The translations under genes and the position numbers were made by a program. The notes beneath the pieces are model-generated. The model saw only the letters and a program-made list of their open reading frames with translations. It ran no database searches and had not been told where the DNA came from. Positions 1 to 5,456 of a stretch of DNA of 6,913 bases are shown here, piece after piece (positions within the stretch are counted from its first letter, which is position 1; each line of letters starts with the position of its first letter). Origin of the DNA: an uncultured Clostridia bacterium (lineage in GTDB: Bacteria; Bacillota; Clostridia; Oscillospirales; Acutalibacteraceae); the NCBI GenBank assembly GCA_946405565.1, contig CAMJHU010000104.1, positions 1 through 6,913 of the forward strand. The letters are read 5' to 3'.

Positions 1-174
1 ATTCTTGAATACAAAAACATGAGATTTGGGAATTCATATTCCTGAATCGCGCCTTTTCATTTCTCTAAAAGCCCTAAATAGCGATATTTTTAGGTGCTGT
101 GTGCAAAGTGGGATTTATTCAAAAAAAACAAAAAGAAAAAAAGATTGACAAATGGTAAAAAAACGCTTTGCCTA
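1..174. other. AT-rich non-coding upstream region
   Basis: No convincing gene is visible on either strand. The stretch is AT-rich, with long A runs around 121-142 and 157-163. It contains only weak imperfect inverted repeats: GGAAT/ATTCC near 33-46, and CCTAAA (73-78) with TTTAGG (89-94). Neither is followed by a T-tract, so I do not call a terminator. A TTGACA hexamer at 145-150 looks like a -35 element but has no good -10 at 16-18 nt spacing. The A-rich block just upstream of the promoter at 175-203 could act as an UP-like element; that is inference. Confidence 0.5.
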
Positions 175-203
175 TTGATTTTTAGCCGAACCTGTGGTAA
201 GAT
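175..203 (+). promoter_or_regulatory. Sigma-A-type promoter for the deacetylase pair
   Basis: A -35 element TTGATT (175-180) and a -10 element TAAGAT (198-203) are separated by exactly 17 nt. The TGG directly before the -10 supplies an extended -10 (TGn) motif. Transcription would start near 210, leaving a leader of roughly 78 nt before the ATG at 288. This is the best promoter match upstream of the first deacetylase. It probably serves both deacetylase genes, because no second promoter is evident in the 45-nt gap between them. Confidence 0.65.
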
Positions 204-287
204 AAAAGAAGCGCGGGATGCAGATGAAACGCGTCTGACAGGATGTATCAATATGTGAAAGTGTAAAAAAGTGAGGATGCTGCAATC

Positions 288-1367
288 ATGAAAAAGAATA
301 ACGGGAAGGGCAGTACCGTGGATTTTATACTGGTACTGGTGATGTTGGGGATGGTGTTGGGCTGCTTTATGGCGGCAATGTCCGCGATTGTGCCGGACAG
401 CGCCATAAAGCAGCCGGCGGTCAACCGCGTATCCGCCTTTGATCTGGACGGAAAACAGGCATATGATTTCATTGAAATCGACGAAAAAAACGGTCTGAAA
501 TATTATGTGATTATCAAGGGAACCAGCTCCACCGCTTCCACCGCGACAACGCTTCCTTCACGAAGCGAAACTACGAAGAAATCCGTGCAGGAAGCGGCAG
601 TCACAACCATTGTGATTCCCGACGTGACCGAGGAAACCACCGCTTCTGTCCCGGAGGAAACCACCACTGCCACAGCGCTGATGACCGAGACAACCCAAAC
701 GACGACCACGACAACGTCTGCCGCTCAGGAACAGACCGACCGGCGGCGTGTTGCCTATCTGACCTTCGACGACGGTCCTTCCGAAAACACCGGCAAGATT
801 CTCGATATTCTCGACCAGTATGACGTCAAGGCGACCTTCTTTGTGATTTATCACAAGAACATGAAGAGCACCTATCAGGAAATCGTCAACCGGGGTCATA
901 CCATCGCCCTGCACAGCTATACCCACAGCTATCGCAAAATCTACAAGAGCGAGGAAGCTTATTTTGAAGACCTCCAGAAGATTCACGACTATATCTACGA
1001 CGTGACCGGTGTGGATTCCCATATCATGCGCTTCCCCGGCGGTTCGAGCAATACCATCAGCAACAAATACTGCAAGGGCATTATGAAGCAGCTCAAGGTG
1101 GATGTGAAGGAACGCGGCTATGTCTATCACGACTGGAATGTGGACAGCACCGACGCGAGCGGCAACAACCGCGACCCGGACGTGCTGCTGGAAAACGTCA
1201 AGGCGCGTCTCACCAAGAGCCGCAAGTCCAACATCCTGATGCACGATACGGGGAAGATGAAGCAGACCACCGTGGAGGCGCTGCCCCGTATTATTGAGTA
1301 CATCCGTTCGGAAGGCTACGAAATGGAACGCCTGACCGACGATTCCGCTGTCATTACCCACGGCTGA
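288..1367 (+). CDS. Membrane-anchored polysaccharide (peptidoglycan-type) deacetylase, copy 1
   Basis: A 359-residue carbohydrate esterase family 4 (NodB-homology) protein, which would remove N-acetyl groups from a GlcNAc polymer outside the membrane; peptidoglycan is the likely but unproven substrate. Residues 1-10 are basic and residues 11-35 form a hydrophobic signal or anchor containing LGCFM (Cys26). Residues 36-150 are a low-complexity linker, strongly Thr-rich at 115-145. The catalytic domain spans about 153-345 and keeps all five motifs: TFDDGP (159-164, base D161 and metal ligand D162), HSYTH (209-213, metal ligands H209 and H213), RFPGGSS (248-254), DWNVDS (282-287) and LMHD (317-320, H319). 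The enzyme should therefore be active with a divalent metal. The start is supported by GAGG at 273-276, 11 nt upstream. It is followed after 45 nt by a paralogue, probably in one transcript. PgdA- or PdaA-type roles such as lysozyme resistance cannot be separated by sequence alone. Confidence 0.93.
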   Translation: MKKNNGKGSTVDFILVLVMLGMVLGCFMAAMSAIVPDSAIKQPAVNRVSAFDLDGKQAYDFIEIDEKNGLKYYVIIKGTSSTASTATTLPSRSETTKKSVQEAAVTTIVIPDVTEETTASVPEETTTATALMTETTQTTTTTTSAAQEQTDRRRVAYLTFDDGPSENTGKILDILDQYDVKATFFVIYHKNMKSTYQEIVNRGHTIALHSYTHSYRKIYKSEEAYFEDLQKIHDYIYDVTGVDSHIMRFPGGSSNTISNKYCKGIMKQLKVDVKERGYVYHDWNVDSTDASGNNRDPDVLLENVKARLTKSRKSNILMHDTGKMKQTTVEALPRIIEYIRSEGYEMERLTDDSAVITHG

Positions 1368-1412
1368 CGGCGGTAAACCACACAAATTCACACAAAAGGG
1401 AGGAAATGCGAC

Positions 1413-2513
1413 GTGTCGAAGAAGCCTGACAGCACGGGACTGGACGCCTATCTCCCGCTGATTCTGACGGCAGCTTTTTTGCTCGGCTGTTTTATGATTG
1501 CGCTGTCCGATGTGCGGAGTGGCGCGCAGCGGATGACGGTGGGAGTGTCCGCGGGGCAGAGCGGAAGTGCGTCGGAGGAATCCGACCCGCGTCAGCCCAA
1601 AAAGTCGAAGCTCATGCAGAGCGGCAGTCTTCACTATCGGCTGGTCAGTCCCACGGAAACACATTCCAAAAGGGAGAGCAGGGAAGTGACCGCGCCTGTG
1701 GCGGTATCGTCGGAACCTTCCGTTTCCTCCGAGGCGCCGTCGCAATCGGCTCCTGAAGCGGTTACGTCGGAGCCGGAGCCGGTTGACAGTCAGACCCAAC
1801 CGGAGCAGGTCAGCCCGCAGGAAGAGGAAGAACCCGCGTTCCGTCTGCCCAATTCCCATTATATCAATTTTACGCCGCCCAAGGAAGGGCGCGTGGCGTA
1901 TCTCACCTTCGACGACGGTCCTTCCAGCAACACCGACGACATTCTCGATATCCTCGACTATTACAATGTCAAGGCGACCTTCTTTGTGATTTATCACAAG
2001 GATATGGAGAACCAGTACAAGGCGATTGTGGACAGGGGACATACCATCGGACTGCACACCTATTCCCACAATTACGCCCGCATTTATCGCAGCGAGAAGG
2101 CGTTTTTCAATGACCTCGACCGGATTGACGCGTATATTTATTCCGTCACAGGGGTGCATTCCAAGATTATCCGCTTCCCCGGCGGTTCGAGCAATACCGT
2201 CAGCCGCCACTATTCCACCGACCTTATGCCGGTGCTCAAGGAAAGCGCCACGCGGCGGGGCTATGCCTATCACGACTGGAACGTGGATTCCGAGGACGCG
2301 GCGCACAACAATCTCGCCCCCGACAAGCTGCTTGCCAACGTCAAGCGCGACCTTACCAAGTACCGTAAGCCGGATATCCTGATGCACGACAGCGGCGGCT
2401 CCAAACGCACCACCGTGGAAGCCCTGCCCGAAATCATCGAATATATTTACGCGCAGGGCTACAAAATGGAAGGACTCCAGCTCGACAGCTACGCGGTGCA
2501 TCACAATTGGTAA
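1413..2513 (+). CDS. Membrane-anchored polysaccharide (peptidoglycan-type) deacetylase, copy 2
   Basis: A 366-residue paralogue of the preceding gene with the same plan. The short N-terminus is followed by a hydrophobic segment (about 13-31) containing LGCFM with Cys26 at the identical position. Residues 35-150 are a disordered linker, here rich in Ser, Pro and Glu rather than Thr. The NodB-type catalytic domain covers about 160-350. Its motifs are intact: TFDDGP (165-170, D167 and D168), HTYSH (215-219), RFPGGSS (254-260), DWNVDS (288-293) and LMHD (323-326). The start is GTG at 1413, chosen because a strong AAAGGGAGG (1395-1403) lies 9 nt upstream; the nearby ATG at 1406 is out of frame. 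The gene ends at a bidirectional terminator, so it is last in its operon. The catalytic domain is nearly superimposable on copy 1 while the linker is unrelated, which points to an old tandem duplication with different surface spacing or substrate access. The substrate is inferred. Confidence 0.92.
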   Translation: MSKKPDSTGLDAYLPLILTAAFLLGCFMIALSDVRSGAQRMTVGVSAGQSGSASEESDPRQPKKSKLMQSGSLHYRLVSPTETHSKRESREVTAPVAVSSEPSVSSEAPSQSAPEAVTSEPEPVDSQTQPEQVSPQEEEEPAFRLPNSHYINFTPPKEGRVAYLTFDDGPSSNTDDILDILDYYNVKATFFVIYHKDMENQYKAIVDRGHTIGLHTYSHNYARIYRSEKAFFNDLDRIDAYIYSVTGVHSKIIRFPGGSSNTVSRHYSTDLMPVLKESATRRGYAYHDWNVDSEDAAHNNLAPDKLLANVKRDLTKYRKPDILMHDSGGSKRTTVEALPEIIEYIYAQGYKMEGLQLDSYAVHHNW

Positions 2514-2524
2514 TGCTTTCTCTG

Positions 2525-2581
2525 AAAAAATGCTCCCGCACACGTTCCGGACGGACGTATGCGGGAGCGGATTTGTTTTTT
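2525..2581. terminator. Bidirectional intrinsic terminator between convergent genes
   Basis: GCTCCCGCA (2532-2540) pairs perfectly with TGCGGGAGC (2560-2568). After one mismatch the stem continues with ACGT (2542-2545) against ACGT (2555-2558), leaving a 9-nt loop. On the + strand the stem is followed by a T-rich tract (2572-2581), which ends the deacetylase transcript. On the - strand six T residues (complement of 2525-2530) follow one base after the stem, which ends the map transcript. One hairpin therefore serves both converging genes. Confidence 0.88.
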
Positions 2582-2598
2582 CGGGGGGTGGAAAAAAT

Positions 2599-3471
2599 TC
2601 AGTAGGACAGAATTTCGTAGCCGTCCTCGGTGACGACCACCTGTATTTCCCATTGCGCGGAGGGCTGACCGTCGGCGGTATAGATGGTCCAGCCGTCCTC
2701 CTCGTCCTCCTCGATTTCGTATGTACCCATATTGATCATCGGCTCGATGGTAAAGCACAAGCCCGGCACCATCAGCATTTCGGTACCGGGAGATGCGACA
2801 TAGCTCACCCACGGGTCCTCGTGAAATGCCAGTCCGATGCCGTGACCGCCGATATCGCGCACCACGCTGTATCCGTTGGCTTGGGCAAATTCGTTGATGG
2901 CGCTCCCCATGTCGCCGAGGAAGCCCCACGGTCTGACCTTTTCCAGCCCTACCGACAGACTTTGCTTTGTGATTTCCACCAGCCGCTTCTTTTCGGGCGA
3001 AACCTCCCCGATGCAGAACATACGGGACGAATCCGAAAAATAGCCGTTGAGCTGGGTCGAGCAGTCCACATTGACGATGTCGCCCTCCTTCAGCACCCGG
3101 TCGGGAGAGGGAATGCCGTGGCACACCACGTTGTCAATGGAGGTGCAGACGCTTTTGGGATAGCCTTCATAATCCAGCGGCGCGGGCAGTCCGCCGCGCT
3201 TGACGGTCTCCTGATAGACCCATTGGTCGATTTCCTCGGTGGTGACGCCGGCTTGGATGTGTGCCGCCACATAGTCCAGAACCGCGATGTTGATCTTCGC
3301 GCTCTCCCGGATACCGGCAATCTGGGCGGGGGTTTTGATCATGCCGCGGGTGGGGACTTCCGCGCCCATGTCGCGGTAACGGCTGATAAGACGGTCAAAA
3401 TCCAGGTGGCATTTTTTGTATTTGACGCCGCTGCCGCACCAGCAGGGGTCGTTGCGTCCGATTTTACTCAT
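2599..3471 (-). CDS. map: Type I methionine aminopeptidase with N-terminal SEC-C zinc motif
   Basis: A 290-residue cytoplasmic enzyme that removes the initiator methionine from nascent proteins. Residues 5-22 form a SEC-C motif with Cys10, Cys12, Cys21 and His22 as the expected zinc ligands, as in the SecA C-terminus and many clostridial MetAPs. The pita-bread catalytic domain spans about 45-290. Expected metal ligands by family alignment are D136, D147, H210, E243 and E275; H118 (VCHGIP) and H217 (FHE) are the other conserved histidines. The reading frame stays open upstream to an ATG at 3558. I reject that start because it lies upstream of the promoter at 3506-3534, the SEC-C motif begins right after the ATG at 3471, and AAAGGAG (complement of 3485-3491) precedes that ATG, though with a longish 13-nt gap. 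The gene is monocistronic here. The SEC-C motif may aid ribosome or nascent-chain contact; that is inference. Confidence 0.96.
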   Translation of the reverse strand: MSKIGRNDPCWCGSGVKYKKCHLDFDRLISRYRDMGAEVPTRGMIKTPAQIAGIRESAKINIAVLDYVAAHIQAGVTTEEIDQWVYQETVKRGGLPAPLDYEGYPKSVCTSIDNVVCHGIPSPDRVLKEGDIVNVDCSTQLNGYFSDSSRMFCIGEVSPEKKRLVEITKQSLSVGLEKVRPWGFLGDMGSAINEFAQANGYSVVRDIGGHGIGLAFHEDPWVSYVASPGTEMLMVPGLCFTIEPMINMGTYEIEEDEEDGWTIYTADGQPSAQWEIQVVVTEDGYEILSY

Positions 3472-3505
3472 AGTTTCGGTCAGGCTCCTTTCAACAACGG
3501 TTATC

Positions 3506-3534
3506 ATTGTAGCATATTGTTTTGGCTTTTGCAA
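3506..3534 (-). promoter_or_regulatory. Sigma-A-type promoter for map
   Basis: On the - strand, TTGCAA (complement of 3529-3534) and TACAAT (complement of 3506-3511) are 17 nt apart, with TGC in front of the -10 giving an extended -10. Transcription should start near 3499, about 28 nt before the ATG at 3471, leaving just enough leader for the AAAGGAG ribosome binding site. This promoter excludes the longer open frame reaching 3558 as the true protein start. Confidence 0.78.
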
Positions 3535-3560
3535 TTGTCTTTTTCCGTCTTTTGGCAAAT

Positions 3561-3605
3561 CCGGGAAAACCTGCTCAAAAGCTGTTTACCCGGCACGATT
3601 TTTTT
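3561..3605 (+). terminator. Terminator-like hairpin in the map-ftsE spacer
   Basis: CCGGGAAAAC (3561-3570) pairs with GTTTACCCGG (3584-3593) apart from one A-A mismatch, with a 13-nt loop. Seven T residues at 3599-3605 follow five bases after the stem. It is oriented to stop + strand transcription, yet no + strand gene lies between the convergent terminator at 2525-2581 and here. It could block transcription antisense to map from entering ftsE. The five-base gap between stem and T-run makes efficiency uncertain. Confidence 0.45.
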
Positions 3606-3646
3606 ATATGTGATGTCAAGGTGTAGTTTTGTTTACGGGTTTCTGT

Positions 3647-3663
3647 TGTTACAATTCTGTAAC
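3647..3663 (+). promoter_or_regulatory. Putative WalR (YycF/VicR) binding box upstream of ftsE
   Basis: TGTTAC-AATTC-TGTAAC matches the published WalR consensus TGTWAH-N5-TGTWAH at every position. It is centred near 3655, about 42 nt upstream of the transcription start predicted from the TATAAT at 3685-3690. That promoter has no recognisable -35 hexamer, so this is the position expected for an activator. The same bases form a dyad, TGTTACA-N4-TGTAACA (3647-3664), so a different dimeric regulator is an alternative reading. WalR is known to control pcsB in pneumococcus and cwlO in Bacillus, both FtsEX-dependent hydrolase genes, which makes the assignment biologically coherent. Confidence 0.6.
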
Positions 3664-3684
3664 ACCTCAGCGGTTTTTCTATAT

Positions 3685-3690
3685 TATAAT
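3685..3690 (+). promoter_or_regulatory. -10 element of the ftsEX-peptidase operon promoter
   Basis: A perfect TATAAT lies in an AT-rich stretch and predicts a start near 3697. At 16-18 nt spacing the upstream sequence (around 3661-3668) bears no resemblance to TTGACA. Together with the box at 3647-3663, this suggests an activator-dependent promoter. The resulting leader before the ftsE start would be about 150 nt. Confidence 0.6.
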
Positions 3691-3705
3691 TAAATTGCAA
3701 ATGTT

Positions 3706-3737
3706 GGTGGAGATGGATTTTCCACCGGCTGTTTTTT
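3706..3737 (+). other. Hairpin plus T-run in the ftsE leader, possible attenuator
   Basis: GGTGGA (3706-3711) is complementary to TCCACC (3721-3726), with a 9-nt loop, and a run of six T residues (3732-3737) follows five bases later. It lies inside the predicted ftsE leader, shortly after the inferred transcription start. The stem is short, so it may be only a 5'-end structure, but the arrangement resembles a weak intrinsic terminator. No alternative anti-terminator pairing or known riboswitch pattern was recognised. Confidence 0.3.
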
Positions 3738-3830
3738 GTCTGAATGGTTTTATGTGGCGTTGATATAACTTTTTGCGAGACAGATGGAACGATTTGACCT
3801 GTACAGTGCCGATAGGCGGTGGATGACAGA

Positions 3831-3837
3831 AAGGTGA
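3831..3837 (+). promoter_or_regulatory. Ribosome binding site of ftsE
   Basis: AAGGTGA can pair with the anti-Shine-Dalgarno through AGGTGA. The ftsE TTG start begins 10 nt after its end. An out-of-frame ATG at 3838 abuts it directly and opens only an 8-codon frame ending at 3864. The spacing is not ideal for either start, so initiation at ftsE may be weak. Confidence 0.5.
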
Positions 3838-3847
3838 ATGATAAAGA

Positions 3848-4534
3848 TTGATAGAATTCCGTAATGTGTATAAAACATATGACAACGGGACAAAAGCGCT
3901 GCGCGACCTCAGTCTGCGGGTCAATGAGGGCGAGTTTGTATTTATCGTGGGTTCGTCCGGTGCGGGCAAATCCACACTGCTCAAAATCCTCATGCGGGAG
4001 GAAACGCCCAACAGCGGCGAGGTCATTGTCAACAACACCCGGCTTTCCACGCTGCGGCACCGGGATATTCCCTATTACCGCCGCACGCTGGGCATGGTGT
4101 TTCAGGATTTCCGCCTGATTCCCAATATGACGGTGTTTGACAATGTGGCGTTTGCCATGCGCGTGACCGGTGCGAGCACCAAAGCCATCCGCAAGAAGGT
4201 TCCCTATGTGCTGGCGCACGTCGGTCTGAGCGACAAAGCCAAATGCTTCCCGAACGAGCTTTCGGGCGGTGAGCAGCAGCGTGTCGGACTGGCACGCGCC
4301 CTCATCAATAATCCCGCGCTCATCATCGCGGACGAGCCTACCGGCAACGTGGATCCCCGCATGAGCTTTGAGATCGTGGATATGCTCAATCAGATCAACC
4401 GCAACAACGGCACGACGATTCTCATGGTAACGCACGAACACGCGCTCGTCAGAAAGTTCCGCCGCCGTATCATCGAAATCCAGAACGGCGAACTTGTGGC
4501 GGACAGCGGCCCGGAGGTCGATTACTATGTTTAA
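3848..4534 (+). CDS. ftsE: Cell division ATP-binding protein FtsE
   Basis: A 228-residue ABC ATPase that forms the cytoplasmic half of FtsEX, using ATP hydrolysis to drive a conformational change passed through FtsX to a cell-wall hydrolase. Visible motifs are Walker A GSSGAGKST (35-43), Q-loop Gln86 in VFQDFRL, signature LSGGEQQR (138-145), Walker B LIIADEP (158-164) and H-loop His196. The length and the MIEFxNVxKxY opening are typical of FtsE rather than of LolD-type ATPases, and ftsX follows directly. The start must be TTG at 3848, because an in-frame TAA lies at 3842-3844 and no ATG or GTG fits the conserved N-terminus. The stop overlaps ftsX by 8 nt, implying translational coupling. First gene of a three-gene operon behind a putative WalR-controlled promoter. 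Confidence 0.96.
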   Translation: MIEFRNVYKTYDNGTKALRDLSLRVNEGEFVFIVGSSGAGKSTLLKILMREETPNSGEVIVNNTRLSTLRHRDIPYYRRTLGMVFQDFRLIPNMTVFDNVAFAMRVTGASTKAIRKKVPYVLAHVGLSDKAKCFPNELSGGEQQRVGLARALINNPALIIADEPTGNVDPRMSFEIVDMLNQINRNNGTTILMVTHEHALVRKFRRRIIEIQNGELVADSGPEVDYYV

Positions 4535-5456
4535 TAATTTCAAATACCTCGTGCGCGAGGGTCTGCGCAATATGTGGGCGAACCGCCTGATGTCGCTGGC
4601 TTCCATCGGCGTGCTGGTGTGCTGTCTGGTGCTGATGGGCAGCGCGATTCTGGTTTCCCTCAATCTGAACTACGCGATGAAATGGCTGGAAAATCAGAAC
4701 GTGGTCATGGTGTTCCTCAAGGACACGGTGAGCAGCAGCGATTCCTCCTATACCCGGCAGGACGTCGAAAAGATGATTCTCAGCATTGACAATGTGGATC
4801 CGTCCTCGCTGGAATACGTCTCCAAGACCGAGGGTTACGATGCGCTGATGAAACGGTTTGACAAGAATGACGAACTCATGCAGTCGCTGGGCGACATCTC
4901 CAATGTGCTGCCCAACGCCTACAAGGTCAGCTTCAAGGACCAGTCCCGTTCCCGCTATGACGTGACCATCAAACAGCTCGAGGCGCTGGACGTGGTGTAT
5001 ACCGTGCGGGAAAACCGCGAGTATGCCCAGAAGCTCGAAAAGATGAATGAAACGGTCAGCGTGGTGGGCGTGTGGATTGTGGGACTGCTGCTGGTGGTGT
5101 CGCTCTTCATTATCACCAATACCATCAAGCTGACGATGTATGTGAGAAAGCTGGAAATTACCATCATGAAATCGGTGGGTGCGACCGACTGGTTCATCCG
5201 GATGCCGTTTTTAGTGGAGGGAATTGCCATTGGCGTGACAGCCGGTCTGATCTCCTTCGGGCTGGTGTCATATAGCTATTCGGCGGCGACGTCGGCGATC
5301 TATCAGGTGATGACCACCGGTGCGCTGCCCTATTCCAAAATCTTCCTGTGGCTGCTGCTGGCGTTCCTCGGCGCGGGCGTTGTGTCCGGCGCGATGGGAA
5401 GTCTGGTATCCATCGGAAAGTATCTGAAAAATGACGGGGGTGTTGTCGGTGAATGA
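4527..5456 (+). CDS. ftsX: Cell division membrane protein FtsX
   Basis: A 309-residue permease-like partner of FtsE with four transmembrane segments at about 22-45, 177-198, 226-249 and 272-295. The large external loop (about 46-175) is the part known in homologues to bind the coiled-coil hydrolase. The conserved cytoplasmic stretch after TM2, with RKLEITIMKSVGAT (207-220), contains the coupling region that contacts FtsE. The start is ATG at 4527, because GGAGG (4513-4517) lies 9 nt upstream and MFNNFKYLVREG is a typical FtsX opening; a GTG at 4494 in the same frame has no such support. It overlaps ftsE by 8 nt and the following peptidase gene by 8 nt. FtsX transports nothing known; it acts as a signal transmitter across the membrane. 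Confidence 0.95.
   Translation: MFNNFKYLVREGLRNMWANRLMSLASIGVLVCCLVLMGSAILVSLNLNYAMKWLENQNVVMVFLKDTVSSSDSSYTRQDVEKMILSIDNVDPSSLEYVSKTEGYDALMKRFDKNDELMQSLGDISNVLPNAYKVSFKDQSRSRYDVTIKQLEALDVVYTVRENREYAQKLEKMNETVSVVGVWIVGLLLVVSLFIITNTIKLTMYVRKLEITIMKSVGATDWFIRMPFLVEGIAIGVTAGLISFGLVSYSYSAATSAIYQVMTTGALPYSKIFLWLLLAFLGAGVVSGAMGSLVSIGKYLKNDGGVVGE

Noticed and set aside
145..178. TTGACA at 145-150 as the main promoter for the first deacetylase
   Set aside because: The hexamer is perfect, but the position 17 nt downstream is TTGCCT and the nearest -10-like TATTGA is 22 nt away. The 175-203 pair is much better.
254..267. TGTGAA and TGTAAA near the first deacetylase start, considered as a second WalR box
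   Set aside because: The spacing is wrong (2 nt rather than 5), only one half-site fits, and they lie downstream of the promoter.
690..735. Thr-codon-rich stretch in the first deacetylase, considered as a DNA tandem repeat or CRISPR-like pattern
   Set aside because: The codons vary and there is no regular repeat unit; it is a low-complexity protein linker.
558..2543. A very long open frame (661 codons) on the - strand across both deacetylase genes
   Set aside because: It runs antisense to two genes with complete catalytic motifs, has no recognisable domain, and results from GC-biased codon positions. Its internal similarity only mirrors the paralogy on the + strand.
2530..3693. A 387-codon open frame on the + strand opposite map
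   Set aside because: It begins inside the bidirectional terminator, has no ribosome binding site or domain, and is the shadow of a clearly recognised methionine aminopeptidase.
3701..3763. A 20-codon ORF starting ATG in the ftsE leader, considered as a leader peptide
   Set aside because: It begins only about four bases after the predicted transcription start and has no ribosome binding site, and its sequence shows no regulatory codon run.
3799..3806. Palindrome CTGTACAG in the ftsE leader as an operator
   Set aside because: An 8-bp palindrome alone is too short to support a call, and it lies about 100 nt downstream of the predicted start.
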